DNA of 64,000 nucleotides from Takifugu bimaculatus (GCA_004026145.2 CP034990.1:19927645-19991644); one strand, 5' to 3'; positions 35,151-49,259 are shown, counted from the stretch's first letter. Numbers and translations are program-made. Notes: generated by a model from the letters alone, not told the origin.

Positions 35151-38100
35151 TAACAGAATGCAACAATCAGTCCAACACTATATGCTTTATTGCCGTGACG
35201 TCGTGTTGTGGACATTAAACGCACATCACAATAGTACACGTGAAGGCTTCACAGCATGTTGGGTTGCAAAAGGCTGAATTTTTATTTATTTATTCCAACA
35301 TTGACAGTCAACTAGTGGTCATAAAAAGTCCTTCACAAGCCTGATTCAGAGGAAAAAACCCAACATTTATATCTTTATATCTTTCCACATTGATACACCA
35401 GCTCGCCCAGCAGGCCGTGTCCCACTGCTTTATTATACTATCAAATATATTCTACAACATTTCGGAACATGAAAAGCATTTAGCAGAGAGCATGCCCCTC
35501 AGATTTAAAACCACCCTCCCGTTTTCTGTACAACATAGACAGGAACATGGGCAGGATGTTTATACAGCACAATGTAAACATTTTCTCTGGCCTTCTTTAA
35601 ATAAAAAAATCAAGCAAAAGTCCCGTTTAGATCGGCTAATAGTCCATCTGATGTGATATGTCCGTCTTGTCGTGGCCTCTTGTGCGGACGTGGGACGTTT
35701 TTACACGTGAATATTGTTTGTGTAATGCCGTCATAATATTTAGGCATGCACGCGGGAGGAGAGAGGAGGCAGCTCTGCCGAAGCGAGCAAAGAAACGCGG
35801 ACCGTGGATCAGGCTTCCACTTCTCCCGGGCACATCCATCAAATGGTGAAGGTAAAATTATTATTTTTTAACTAATCAGAATATCAGCAGCGTCACTGAG
35901 GCTCGGGGGGCGAAAGCCTGGAACCTTGGTAACTCCTAATGACACAGGATGTTTGGCCAAATGAACTCAGGCCTCGAGTCTTGCTGCACGGGACGATTTT
36001 GCTTTGAATCAGACGTGAATTCAAATGCGTGTTGATTTATTTTGTTTGTGTTTCCAACGTCGCAAAGCTTCGCTTTAGTTGGTTTTACGGCTCCTCACGC
36101 AGCTGTGAGCGAGAGCTGCTGACAGACGATCAGTCCATAACCCAAAACTGTTGACAGGAGTGGGCTTATTGTTCCCCGGAGATCTCGGGAGCTGCCGCCT
36201 GCCCTGCAGCATTTTGCCTCAAATAACTGAGCCTGTCGCGGGTCTGCGGGCTCTGCGTTACTTCTTTGTCGTTTAACAAAGTAGAAAAAAAACTGGCTTG
36301 TCTTATTTAAAGTGTTCCCCCACTTTTACGCACATGATGCTCGGAGACGCGGCTGCGTTGTGTGCGTAAAAGAGCTTCCCAGCCGTTTCCCTAAAATGAC
36401 CTTCCGTAAACTCCTAAACTACTTTGCAGTTCAAACTCAGTTGTGATATAGTTTCCTGACATCTAAACAACCCCGACACTGCTGCATGTAAAAAAAGGTG
36501 GTGGTGGGGGTGGGGGGGCAGCCACGATTGAGCAGATTGCCGTTGTCAGAGGTGACGGACGCAGCGCTGTTGTTGTGCGCGGATTTGAAAGCGCGGATAA
36601 ATGAATGTGAGTATTGTTTTAACCGGTGCCTGCTCGGCCACTCGCCTGGAGTCAGGGCCACACATTTATCAGCACAAGCGGACCACCCAGCGCGCACCAG
36701 AGGCAGGCGCGCTCCCGACCCCGCTCTCTGCCCACTGCATTTAATTACCGCTGATGACTTCATCCCATTAGTGCGCCTTCTTTCGGCTTCGTCTCCATCT
36801 CTATTATTCTTTCTCTCCTCGCTGTTTGCACGTGCCCGTGTATATTTTTACTTTCATGCGCATTTTAAGGTAGTTCCGACGTCTTTTGCAAAGGCAGCAT
36901 TCTTTTTAAACGCTGTAAGTGGGGTATTTAAGGGTGACATTTCTCAAAGTGCATGGTTTGATGACACAACCGACGAAATTTAACAACAAAGTCATGTTCT
37001 TTTTACATTAGGATTCTATTGTAAATGCTATTATACAGCTCGGATGGTCGTCAAAGGTCAAAGCTTTCACGTTCTGCATCCTAGAAGAAAGTCGTGCACT
37101 TTTCCATGACGTCCCATCGTGAAATATTTGACAGCCCTGCATCCTTAGGAATGCTCGGCCACTTAGGTGGAGGTGCACCACAGAGTGCGCACTCCTGACA
37201 GCCTTTCCGGTCCGTCCTGACGTTATTTAATGCACCCAGACCAATTTTGGATCCCTATAAAATCGCTTGTTCCAAAGTCCATTTCCAAGTGGCTGCATTC
37301 TTTCTGCGGTTTTAACGTGCCTCTCTGACAAACTCGTTGGCCTAAATTAAGTTAGTTTGTCGCCTGCAGTTGATATTCCAAAGAATTGTTCTTCAGTATT
37401 TCGACTCACTCTCAAGGATTACTCGATCAGTTCACATTAAAAACTGGTCGACTGACATTTCCGGCTTGTTCACAATCGTCGTAACTAAATAATAGTTTAA
37501 AAATAATATGTATTTAAAAAAAAAAAAAAGTTGAAGTCAAATTACTCCTTCCTTTTAAATGACTGCATTCTAAAGTGCAACACTGTATTTGGGCTAAAGG
37601 GAGGCCTGATGTGGAGAAAAGCGTTAAACCTGACTATTTAACGCGGTTACGCCTGACAAATAAGCCGCGCTTCTCTCCTCGGGGGCAGGATGGGGGCCGC
37701 CGAGGGTCACCGGGAGGCCGCAGCGGCTTTGTTTTTCAGGACAGAGCGACAGACAGTATTTCATCTGTCATGAACCTGGCTCAACTTTGATTCAACAGAA
37801 CTTTTCATGCGAATCGAAACGTCTCTCACGGCAAATGAACCTTCCTAAATTGAATTTTGACCTTTATTTTGCCTTTTTCACGTTGGGACTTGTTTGATAA
37901 TTGCCTGGATCACATGTGAGGAAAAAATACAATCAAAAATTTGAATAATTAAGCCATTAGAAAAGTTTCACGATTATCGACTGTTACTGCAGGACAGGTC
38001 GAATTTCTGATTAAGATTCTGATTGATGCGCTCAAAAAATCCAGATAATAGAGAAGGTCCTGTTGCAAAAGCGATTTAAGAAGGGTGGTTCAATAAATGA

Positions 38101-38322
38101 ATAACAGCATTATTTTAGGCTGAATGTTTTATTTAATTTTCAGGGTTTAATCTGCCAGAGATCATTCTGAGGTGTCCCCATCTAGAGCCATTTTCAAGGC
38201 CGCATTATGAGTCGAACAGTCTCAGGAAATTCACCAGAGTGGTGATCATGATCATTTTTACTTTTCTATCTGTTCTCTTGTTCTCAGTGTTGCGTTAATT
38301 GAAAACAGTGTGATGCTCAGGT
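35151..38322. other. foxf1 upstream region, no gene
   Basis: Unique sequence with moderate CpG content (notably 35.7-36.9 kb) and A runs at 37513-37525. No repeats beyond short homopolymers and no exon with homology that I recognise. A divergent non-coding transcript, as at the human FENDRR locus, could start here but cannot be shown. Confidence 0.5.
36681..36689 (+). promoter_or_regulatory. Gli-type binding site upstream of foxf1
   Basis: An exact GACCACCCA, the consensus for Gli zinc-finger factors, lies 2.0 kb upstream of the foxf1 start codon in CpG-bearing unique sequence. Foxf1 is an established Hedgehog target. One exact 9-mer on either strand is expected about once per 130 kb by chance, so position rather than presence is the argument. 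Confidence 0.35.
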
Positions 38323-38323
38323 G

Positions 38324-38350
38324 CCCCCCCCCCCCCCCCCCCACCCCCCA
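38324..38350. repeat. Poly-C tract
   Basis: Nineteen C, one A, then six C. Simple sequence about 3.6 kb upstream of foxf1. Confidence 0.95.
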
Positions 38351-38399
38351 TCACTTTCCTCTCGCTGTAGGTGGCCGTGTATATTTTCGTTCAAGCGCT

Positions 38400-38700
38400 G
38401 TTTATGTGAAGGAGAAGGGACGGATTGCTAGCAGACCGCTGATTGCGTCGCAGATCTGAAGTACATTTGATGGGCACCGCCCTCCTCACTAATCAGCTGC
38501 AGCAGAAGCGCGCTCGGGCACGTTTTATTTCATCCTGTGCGCGCCGCCGCGTGCGAAGGCTCGCAGCTTTAGACTCGGGCTTTTTGGATTCACCTGCTGA
38601 GGTGGTGGCCGCGACAGCGACACCTGAACCAGCCCAGGTACCTGGAGGCCGCCTCTCGTGACGGGGCAGCAGCGCAACGTGCCTGGAGGGACACGTGCGC
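38400..38700 (+). promoter_or_regulatory. CpG-rich island-like segment with splice-donor-like site
   Basis: GC-rich and CpG-rich compared with its surroundings, open on the plus strand for 72 codons, with GTACCT after CAGCCCAG at about 38636 resembling a donor. It may be a promoter or first exon of a transcript divergent from foxf1. It shows no protein homology. Confidence 0.25.
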
Positions 38701-39604
38701 GTGATCTTATAATATTGTGTCGTTAAAAATATTCTTGTGGCTTCAGAAATATCACATCAGCAGCGACTGACGCTGTCGTATTTAAGACAAAGTCTTCGTT
38801 GAATCAAAGTTAACACCCGACTGCTTTGACGCCGGTGTGGAGAAATTTAAACGTTTTTTAAAAAAATTCCATCGCAAATATTTCAAACAAAAACAATCCT
38901 AGAAAAAAATCGTTCCACTCACGACCGATATACATTAAGTTCAAGGCTCATAGCGTTTCATTGGTTGGAATGCACCTTCCGGCCTTCCACCTGTTTATTC
39001 CTGAGACTCATGACGCATTTATTTACTTTCTAACACAATGGACTTATTTTACATTTAAAAAAATAAAAATAAAATAATTAAATCGACTAAATTTTATATT
39101 AGCATTATAATCTCTGAATACTCTACACGTTGGCTTAGTGGTGATCACCTTTTTAATTGTGGAGATTTATTTCGGCTAATTCTATTGATCCAAACACATC
39201 TCACTTATCTCTGCAGAATTATGTAGCGGGTGAGAAACGCAGCCCCCGCAGGCTTCCCGCAAATGTCCCCTGTGTTGGTGTGCGGATCAAAAACAGCCCC
39301 CTCACATCAGAGAGAGACACTCTTGAGTTTTCTGTGTTTGTCGCGTTAATCTGAAGCTGCTTTGAGGGTCACAACAGTCGGTGGGAGGCTGACCTGCTGA
39401 CTCAGCAAGTGGAAAAATCAAATGAAAAAACGAGGCATTTGTTTTTGCACTATTGCGTGATCATAAACGGCGGGTTGACGTGCACAGCCCGTGCACAGCG
39501 GGTGTTACCCAAATATGGTAACAATCACAGAGAAACTGGGCTCGATTCGGATTTACCTGAGCAGAATTTCTCAGGACGTTTGTCCGAAGTTTTGATTAAT
39601 TTTT

Positions 39605-39690
39605 AGATTAGATTAGATTAGATTAGATTCAACTTTATTGTACATTACACATGTCACAAGTACAAGGCAACGAAATGCAGTTTTTACGAT
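39605..39690 (-). mobile_element. Short retroelement 3'-end remnant (LINE/SINE tail)
   Basis: Five GATTA pentamers (the tail, reverse orientation) lead directly into a segment, aactttattg ... caaggcaacgaaatgcag, that I recognise as a very common fish retroelement 3' end, probably L2/Maui-like. Only about 80 bases remain, so it is a dead 5'-truncated insertion. Family naming is from memory. Confidence 0.5.
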
Positions 39691-41772
39691 TTCTCTCTAG
39701 TTCCAAAATACAAAATTAAAAGAATAATTTAGTGTACAATTATTTATATACAGTATCAATATTTTTAAAATAAGGCTGCAAGAGTAAAACATTTCATCTT
39801 TATAGGAGAGCTGGAAGTTCCAAAATCCTTTTATTTGAATTATTTAACAGCCTTACTATTTTTCACACAGCTCACATTTCTATTAAGACTCAAATATTTC
39901 AATGAAACACATTTATTTTATATAGTTATTCAACACTTGTTGTTTATTCATGCTTTACTTTTGGAGAAACTGTAGTATTTTTTATGCATTTAAAAATAAA
40001 TTACTGTATTCTGAAAAAAGTAAAAGACACCTACATTTGGGAATTATAAAAATATATATAAAAAAGAAATAAAAAGCAGTTTCTTTAGAATCAGGATATT
40101 GCAACTAGTATAGTAAAACTGATTAGCTCAAATATTAATAAATGTAAATGTTGCTGTAATATTGAAACAGGCAGAATAAAGACGTGAAGCGTGGACGTAC
40201 GCGCTGTAAACAAGTCTTTGCTTGGTCCTGCTCTTCTGTGGCCTTTCTGGGAAGAGCCAGTCCCACACAGCCAGTGGGAGCCAGTTTGTGGCCCCACCCT
40301 GCAGCCCTGCACACCTCCCAGGGCCGGACCATCACGGCCTGTCTGGTGCAGGCAGAGACATCAATAATAAGAGCTGAAGCAGAAACCACAGCCCAGAACA
40401 CAAAAGAGACACGCAAGGCAGATGCGGGCGGCGCCTGGCTCTGCTGCAGGTTCCCTCCTTTGATACTCGTCCTGATGGCGGCTTGATGGGTGCACATGGG
40501 GTGACACGGGTTTATGTACATGTTTACATGTGTGTTTACGTAACATCCGTGGTGTTTATGTGCAGCCCACCAACTCCTTTTTCTTCACTCTGAAGGGGGA
40601 TTTTCCTGTGGCAGCCGGCTTCGGAAAAAGCAATTAAGAATTCTCAAACAGCACACCACAATGGGAGATATCATTTATGCAATGTGTGTTCCATTTCTCT
40701 CGCAGTTCTTGTCTGGAATGGGTTTGGCTATTTTTAATCTGCTCCCAACCAAACCCACCTACAGACTGACCACAAATTGAATGGAGGGGAGGGGGGGAGT
40801 GGGCATGGTAATTGCCTATTGTAAAGCTTGAAATTCTCTGTTCTGCCATAAACAGCTTTGCTAGTTCACAACTTGATACTTGCTCCTCCAGCCAGGCTGA
40901 AATTATAGCATAACCTCATTGTCTGTGGGAACCTATAGCAGGCAGTGGTTGGAATCAGTGAGGAATGCTCTGGGATGGTAACTGGATTCGGTTGTAATGC
41001 CCGACTCTGTGCAACAGAACACGAGGGTGGGAAAAAAGCCGAGAGCATTTCCTGAGCGGAGGGGGTCCCAGCGAAGCATCACACGCACAGGCATCGTGTG
41101 TCAGTGATCCTGCCAGGCTTTAGCCTGTGATCCCCAGTGAGGAGAGCGCTGCAGCTGTGGGGGCAGCGTGGCGTGCGGTAGGCAGTGCCAGGCAGAGGAC
41201 AGAGAGGACGGACGCCAGGAGGCTGGAACACAGAGGAGACGACCAATGGTGCTGTCAGGAGGCAGCCACGTGACCGAGGGAGAGGGTGATGAAGAGGAGC
41301 ATCAGAAATCTCTGTCCCGGACCAGACAGCATTAAAAAGAAAACCCAAAACAAGCGGTGTTTGAATCAGAGAACAAACCTTTCACAAATGCAGCAAACTG
41401 AAATGTGAGTCTGTGAATTCCTCACAAGTCCTCTGACGCCATCCACGAGGAACTTCAGAGGGTCCTCGACAGACGTTAGAAAACCGGCATCATCTGATGG
41501 CGTTTGCTGCCACGGCGTCCAGGCGTCGTCACCAGGCGACCTGGCCATCGTGTGGCAGCAGAAACAACAGACGTGCCTGCAGAAATGAGGCTGCACGTGT
41601 CTCTCTGTTTATTTCAAGTTCTGATGGAAACGTGTCTCCATTACAGCTGTAAATCATTTCCACATTCGATCCAGCAAATAAGTCTGAAGACGTTTAGCAG
41701 ATGTAGGAGGATTCGCTGTTCTTATCTGTCAGGTTCATGTCTGCGGCTGCTTTATGTGAGCATTAAATTATG

Positions 41773-41776
<4 letters not shown>
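39691..41776. other. Gene desert block 1
   Basis: AT-rich left part, then unique GC-balanced sequence. A perfect forkhead site TGTAAACA lies at 40205-40212. No gene is supported. Confidence 0.5.

Positions 41777-41815
<39 letters not shown>
41777..41815. repeat. (TG)n microsatellite
   Basis: About 19 uninterrupted TG units. Confidence 0.97.
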
Positions 41816-41817
<2 letters not shown>

Positions 41818-44800
41818 CCACACTCAGTGATCCTGAGAGGAATTGTTGCTTATAGCTGTCAAAGGTTTTTATATTTCCACCTGCTACCGGCCTCTTTCCG
41901 CTGGTCTGCTCTGTAACAATGGCACTGGGAATACCGCGGAGAGCACGGTGATTGATGTCGGCCTGTTTCTGGCCCGTCTTCAGACTGGGGCCTGAGAGGA
42001 AGTGGCTTTCCCTCCCTTCCATGCTGGCGGCCCTGCATTAGGGCTTTCTTAGACATCCCATTTTAACCAAGTGCCAATCTGCCCACAAGACAAGTTGGCA
42101 GGAGCGTGTAAACATGGTTTCGTGTCTTATAAATCAAACCACCACTACAAGAGACAGCACGAGCGTCAGGGATGCGCTACTGGACCGACGTCTGTCCTTT
42201 TTTGTCTTTTCCTTGTCATGTTTCTGGATGAAAAGAGAGATATAGGACCATCAAAACTACATTCTTTCCATTTTCCTGAAGAGCAATATAATCTGTCACG
42301 CGAGCTCTCTCTCCATTTCTGACGGTTTCTCTTTCTCCTTCCTCCAGGATGGAGTGGGCAGGCGTGCGGCTTCGACCACAGGAAGCCGTGAATTCTTCGT
42401 ACTGGAGAGATCTTCTGCAGCCCCCCTCCCGTCCCACCCACCCGCTACCCTAAAATGACACCTGACCCTCCGTGTGTTTATATCAGGCCGTGGAAGTGAG
42501 AAATAGTGATGAGTCACTCTGGCTGTGTGTTTACACTCCGGAGTCACGCAAGGAAGGAAATCAGCCACGGTCTGCTAAAAGTGGCGAGGTGAGGGAGACT
42601 AGCTGCAGCGCACCAGAGCTGCAGTGATTTACCTCTGCGAGGCCGGATTTATCTCATGTCATCTCCACTGCTGAGACCTTTGACCAACACAAAACAGCCA
42701 CTGTAACAGCGCTTTACACCCGCGGCTAAAAAAAGGCCACGTGGAAGAAAGGCGACGCAAACACAGGCGTGAAATGAGGAGAGGAGCGAGCAATGTTTTC
42801 ATGCCCACACCTGCACCAGCGTGTTGAACTTTAAGAAATGAAGCCGCCATCAGCCACAGCGCCATTTATTTTCTGTGCCGATGCAACACAAAAGCAAATA
42901 AAAGTTTGGGTTTTCGAAGTGTCGGCTTGTTTTTTGGTTTTCTTCAACGAAGGATCACCGAGACGGAACGTTGACCTGAAGGTCGTTATTCCTGTTGTTA
43001 CTTTAACTCCAGTTTAAGTTTTTAATCGGACATCACAGATATTTTCCAGGTTAGAGGACGGTTTGAATTTTAGACCCATGAGACCCAAACACTTTGTTGA
43101 TATCTGTTTATGCTACTTTCACTCATCAGGCAGATTTCAGCACACCAACACGTTCCTTCTTGTCTTAGACCTTAAAAAAATAAATGAGTTGTAGTCAAAT
43201 ATGGAGGTGAAATTAAAAAAACGGGGACTCGCATCGAGACACTGGTCCCTTAAATTGCCTCAACACTCCACTTTCAGCACATTCATCCATCTTGTTGTGC
43301 ATCAGTTTAGATTAACCATGAGTGATGTGCCTTCAGCTTTATGTACACTCCATTGCTTCAGGCTCGCGCTATTGCAGCGAGAGTTTGCTCTCTCGTACAG
43401 GAATTCTAAACACTGAGCAGCACGTGAATGAGTGATTCTCTAGCAACCTAGCAGTGGATTGTGCCTGTACGTTACTGTGTTTACTGTGGCTATTGTCCCA
43501 GACCCGCCGTCTCTTTAGGTTTCAGACAACACAACTGCTGCAGTCGAAAATAAAGCCGCGCTCTTCAGGCTCTGGTGCAGGTAACAAGACTGAGTCCACA
43601 GCTGGGAGCCTTTTACACGCCTCCGCACAAACCAGCCACAATGACAGAGGCAGCAGCTCTTATTTTGGCGGAATTGTAATTCCTGTCAGGAGCTTTGATT
43701 GATAACTGAACTCATCACCATATTATTAAGTAATCAGGTCCACCGCAGCTCCTTAATTCCAGCTCACATCTTTCATGATGATTAAAAGTTTGGTAAAAAT
43801 CTTTACTTTTTTTGTCATGTTGCACAGAGAGAAAACAGCCTGTAAGAGGAGGAATTAGGACGGTGGATGATCTCCCTGTTCAGCGACTGAGCTGTGCGTC
43901 TGCAGAGATTTCCTCGGCTTTTGCTAATAGAACCTGCGGCGGGCTGCGTTTGTGTATTCCCGGGGTAAACACAGTCGTGCCGATGTCGTGCACTCAATAG
44001 TGCGTCCTGAGCGGAGACAGAGAGCACTGTGGCACTATAACGACACTGTCAGGCCTCTGAAGGTGGGTTTAACGTGATGGATGGCCCTTTGGTAATGGGC
44101 CATATATTAGAGCAAAGTAGCTCTTTTTAAAAGCCGAGCTCGAGCCGTTGTTATGGGCAATTTGATTCAGGAATCAATCAGGTGGCAGATGTTTCATGTT
44201 GGATCAGTCAAGCACGTCTCGCTCTCTCTTTTAAGCAAAGGAGGGGAGGGTTGCCTGGATGATTAAAAGGTAATAATGAAGTAGATTCATGCTGCTGAAA
44301 ACAACAGCAATGCCAGATTGTTTTAAAAAAAAAGAAACTGAAAGTCCACCAAGTTTGGAACTGTATATATAAAGTGATTGATGGTCACTGACGTTCAAAC
44401 AACTGTGGCCTCGCCCAGGTTCTGCACTCACTGCATCGATTTCTGGAAGGCCCATTCAGAAACAGCAAAAAACGGGCATTTGTGTTTCCTGCACACTCAG
44501 ATTTCAGGTTTGTTTATGGCAAAAGCTTTTTCTTTCATTCATTAAAAAAAGAACCAGCAATGTTAAATATAGACTAGCAATTTCTATGATAAAAATGATT
44601 ATAAATGAGTGAATAAAAATAGAAGTGGTAGAATTCCTTTTCTATGTGATGTTCTCAAGATGAAGAATTAAATAATGACCTGGTGATCGTTAAGAAGCAC
44701 TTGATGAACCCCCTGTTTGTTGTCCCATTAGAGACTCATGCGATAAACACAGGGAGGATAAATCAGCGGCGTTGAAGCTGTTGGTGGTCGTCTTGTTTAC

Positions 44801-47800
44801 CTCCCTCATGCTACAACCAGCATGGCCACCGATCGCTGTTCACGCTGCTTCTCCCTCCGAACCGGTAGATTGATGTTTACAGCAGGACTCCTGGAGGTGA
44901 AGCGCCGCTATCTGAACATTTTCAGCTCAGTGCTGGTCAGGTGATGCGCCCTCCCTCCCTGCCCCTGGGAGGCCTTCTCCTCAGCCTTGTGCTGCTAAAC
45001 AAAGACATTAATACGTCATTTTCTCCATCTCCTCAGAGCCTTATCGCAGGTGTCGGCAAGGACGGACAGATGGACACACAGACCGCCACATGGTTCCACT
45101 TTGACGTGCGCTAATTCCAGGGAATCAATCCTAAATGACACCTATGGGATACACAGAGTGGATTTCCCTCTGATGCAGATTGGTAGTGGTTTGCAGATGA
45201 AAGACGGTAAAATAAATAACGCTGCGGCGAGCAGGCTGAGCTCTTCTGTCCGCACAAAACAGCCATAATGAGACCCACTCAGATGAAGGGAAGGAGGGCC
45301 GTGCTCCTGTTCTCCTGCCGCCATGAAAATGCTGGTGAACTGTTAATCCTGGGGGTCTGCCTTGAAGAGCGGATGGGATGTGACCTGCCGAGAGCAGCTC
45401 TGTTTCTCATAGCCGGCCGCTCCTGCGAGGCCAAGCGTTGATAATGTTTTAATCCCGAAACACGTCCTTTAATCAAACGCAGCAGTATCAAATGGCTTTT
45501 TAACCTCCTCCAATCAATCTTTTCATCAGCCGCACCGACTGTGGTCGGACTGGGGTAAGAATAGTAATGGTAAGACAATACTGGCCCGTGTCATCCCAGC
45601 TGGGATCAGACGCACTAATGCTGCGCGTTCACCGAACGCCTCGTATATCGTTATATAAATGAAATGTCAGCAAAGAAACGGAGGGTTTTGCTATTTACTT
45701 GGGGAAAATCTGAATTTTAGAATAGAGATTCTAAAGTGTTTTTTTGTTCCCTGAGGGGAAAACAATTCATTAATTAATCCCCGTGGACGTGCACAAACAG
45801 GGGCATTATCGCAGTTTTGTCACTGGTGCCACTGGGGTGATTTATTCGGATTCTGGTCAACTCCCGTCTGATGCACCTCAACAAATCACAGCCTGAGCGC
45901 TGAGTAACCCCACAGCACATTCGTCTCTGTCTCTCTCGTGACCCCGGGGGTCCAGCCCTGACTGGCCGCAGCACCCGACTCCAGCGGCATCTTTCACACT
46001 TTAACTGACCAGACGTCAGGGCAGGACAACCTCAGGAGCAGCTGCGGGGGGGCTGCTTATACAACTGTTGTAATGTCTTGCTTAAACTCACTCAAGATCC
46101 CCTCATGCATTTGTCTCCTTGAGGATCCACTCTGATCCGTCATCTCGTTCCCAAGCTACGAGGTTTGTGATGCGTTCGGAGGCGGCGGCCACCATCAGAG
46201 CGCCGTGACCCGGGGGCTCAGGGTGATAAGACCAGCATAAATCTACTTGATCCCCCTGCTCATCACAAACCTCAGTCCTAGATCTGCCCTGTGCCCCGGG
46301 GCTGCAGCAGCAGGACGGGCTGCTCCCACCGTCCACGTCCCCCGACGCCTGGGCTCGTCCTGACTGACCCAACACTCGACAGCTTCAGTGGGCGGCGAGC
46401 TGAGTCAAACCTCCACCAGGAGAGAAGAGACGCTTCCAAATGTCTAATTTATTAAAGCACTTTCAACATAACTGCTCTTTTGGACTTATTTATCAGGATT
46501 TTTGTGATGGTTTCCACTCTTAATATTATATCTCACTGTTTTTCCGCTGAACTCAACCTAATCTTTCTGGGTTACTCATCGGATTCCACAGTAGTTTTAC
46601 AGTTATAAAAAGGAAAACTGATGTTGTTGTTTCTGGCCTTCAGGATCTGCAGATAGATTTTTCAACACATGGGTTGGGAGTTAAAACACCGGCCTGTTTT
46701 CATTTGTTTAACATTGGTGTTATTCTAAAGTGAACCTCTGTCCCATCAGTGGCCCGTGACGGATGCTTCAGCATTAACTGGAGACGCTCTTGTCTCTAAT
46801 ATAAACTGTAAATGTTGCGATGTACGTGTGTTTGTGTGTTTCTCTGGACTGTGTACAGGCCTATAAATGAGCTCAACTCCAAACCATCGTATAGATCTCT
46901 CAGAGTGTCACATTGTTCAAGATTATATTCTCAGGATGAAGTTAAGGGATTGTTTGGGGTCTTTTCAGTCCCCAAATACAGCAGCAGTGATGAACCTGAT
47001 CACAGGGAGATTCAATCTAAGATCTCAGCGAAACTAAAATAAATACAGCAAAACTCAGCAGTTGTTATGATTGTTATTACTGATGTCTGTTTCTTGTTTG
47101 AAAAATCTGATTCTGGCTGAAACTGAAGCAACTCTGCCAGTGGTTTATTCTGGACTGAGACTGGAAGAAAAAGTGCTGCCATATTTATTTTTCAGTGTGT
47201 AATTGTGGCTGTGGTGTCCAGTATGATCCTGGAAGTGGCACAAACGAGGCTTTTTAGGTGTAAATCATTAATATTGTTGGCTTTTGGGTTGCTGAATACA
47301 TAAAGCAGGTGAAAAAAAGGCGGATTTACTTTGGAATAAAATGTCAGTGGTCCTGATAAACTTTTTAAAAGGAAAGATATAATAGAATAAAACTAATCCT
47401 GTCTCATAGTTGATCACACTCCTTCTCGTGCATCCATTTTTATAAAAGCAAAACAAAACGACCTTCAAACTCTGCACATCCAGTGTTGGTAAAACACCCT
47501 CTTTCCAGTTTATTTCTAGTTCACAACCCACCAGTAAATCATACTGGGAAACTGCTCAAAAATGATTCATCTTCTGGCTGACCTTTACATTCGCGCTCTT
47601 GTGCCTGCGCGTTTCAGGGAGGGTGAAGCAGCGCGCAGGAAGACGGCTGAGGTGTGCAAAATTCTTGTTTTAATTTCTCAATTGACTCTTAAGCAGAGGT
47701 CAAAGGTCAGCTTAGCACAACATCTTTGACAAGATAAGCACCCTTTTCTCTGCTGGCAGCGACCAGAGTTTTCCCATTCCCCTCCATATGTAAACCTCTC

Positions 47801-48265
47801 ACAGGACCTGTACACACACGAGTAAATAGTGACGTAAACAGGGGAAAACACTCGCGGCGCTCTCCCCGGATGAACGCTGATGCTGTCAACACCGTCCACC
47901 CCCATATTCACGGACACATCGCTATTACCTGGCTACAAACTCCTCAGCTTTGTTTTGAGGTACCTTTCATACTTGTTTTCCTCTTTAACAATAAATCTGT
48001 AATTGGAGACTTGAGGATGCTCATTACACTTCAGGGGTGAAGGAAAGACGAGTTCTCTAACTGGTTCTGGCACAAATTCCTTTTCTTCTCAAGGAAAATC
48101 ACCTTTTTCAGGCAGATTTGAGCACCCATAACCAGCCCCACCCCTCATTTATGCTTCCTGTGCCTGTCTCAACCATTTGGGAGGCCCGAAGACACCGGCT
48201 GTGTTCTGGTGACTCTCAGTTTGATTAAGACGGAGACAGTCAGGCATCGGTAGCGCCAAGCTGCA
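41816..48265. other. Gene desert block 2
   Basis: 6.4 kb nearly free of simple repeats. There is no open frame with recognisable domains on either strand and no transposon that I can identify. Blocks at 42.3-42.6, 44.7-45.6 and 46.1-46.4 kb are GC-balanced and unique and could be regulatory, but this cannot be shown from one sequence. Confidence 0.5.
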
Positions 48266-48287
48266 TGTGTGTGTGTGTGTGTGTGTG
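48266..48287. repeat. (TG)n microsatellite
   Basis: About 11 TG units. Confidence 0.95.
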
Positions 48288-48970
48288 GCTTTTTAGGACG
48301 CCTTCCACATACTGAACGACGTGCTGATTCCTGAGGTGCTCCAAAGCCTCACAAGGCTAAACCCGGCTTGTGTTGGCGTGTTCAGTTTTCACACAAGAGG
48401 AAACTTGGTCAAACCTCCCAAACCACCAGTTCCAGAGGAGCGAGGTGCCGTCCGCTGAGGTGAAACTTGTCAGCAGGCGGCGAGGACGAGGCTTTTATGG
48501 CCGAGCCAGGGAGCTTTCAGCGTTCTGCTGCTAATCCCGCTCCAGTTGCTCTAATAATCAGACTTCTCTTTTGATGGAGCGCTGTTATTCGCAACATGTG
48601 TTTGGTGAGCTGTAACCTGAACGTGGGGGTCTTCTGCTGCTCCCGGCGCTCTTCGCTCATTCTACTCACAATCCGTGTCATTTCCACTTAAATTCCTATT
48701 TTCATTTTAGCACGTTCATGCACAGGTTGTGGAGCAATGATGTGAGTTTGACATTGAGGAGTGTTAATCCAAACATTATTAATCGGAGGGTGTGTTGGCG
48801 TGCACAAGTACGCTCCCTTTCTGTGCACGCTGGGAACTGTTCTCCTGCAGTGTTACTAGTGAGAATGGTGGATGATGATCGTGTTTAAGGTTCAGGTTAG
48901 AATTGGGATTTGGTTTATGGTTAGGTGTTGGTCGGGAGTTGGAGAATACATTATGTCAATGTACCAACAT

Positions 48971-48972
<2 letters not shown>

Positions 48973-49003
<31 letters not shown>
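48973..49003. repeat. (TG)n microsatellite
   Basis: About 15 TG units. Confidence 0.95.
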
Positions 49004-49005
<2 letters not shown>

Positions 49006-49154
49006 ACATATTGAGCCTGGTTTGAGAGAGAAATTGCACAAGTGCAACAGGTGTAATGAGCAAAATTTATTATTTTTAGACAGACTGAAAAATTGCTTGG
49101 TGAAGGTTATTGATTGTAATTTCATCTGCAGTGTAGCATGATGTCACACCCTCT

Positions 49155-49198
49155 GTGTGTGTGCGTGCGTGTGTGTGTGCGTGTGTGTGTGTGTGTTG
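49155..49198. repeat. Imperfect (TG)n/(CG) tract
   Basis: TG repeat interrupted by CG steps, an alternating purine-pyrimidine tract with Z-DNA character. Confidence 0.93.
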
Positions 49199-49259
49199 AT
49201 CTCCAGCCCTTTGTTTACATTCCGGTTCATGCATTCATGCGAAGTGCTGCCTCCCTCCT

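Noticed and set aside
45774..46375. Minus-strand open frames of 66 and 90 codons in GC-rich desert DNA
   Set aside because: No domain, weak start context, lengths ordinary for chance.
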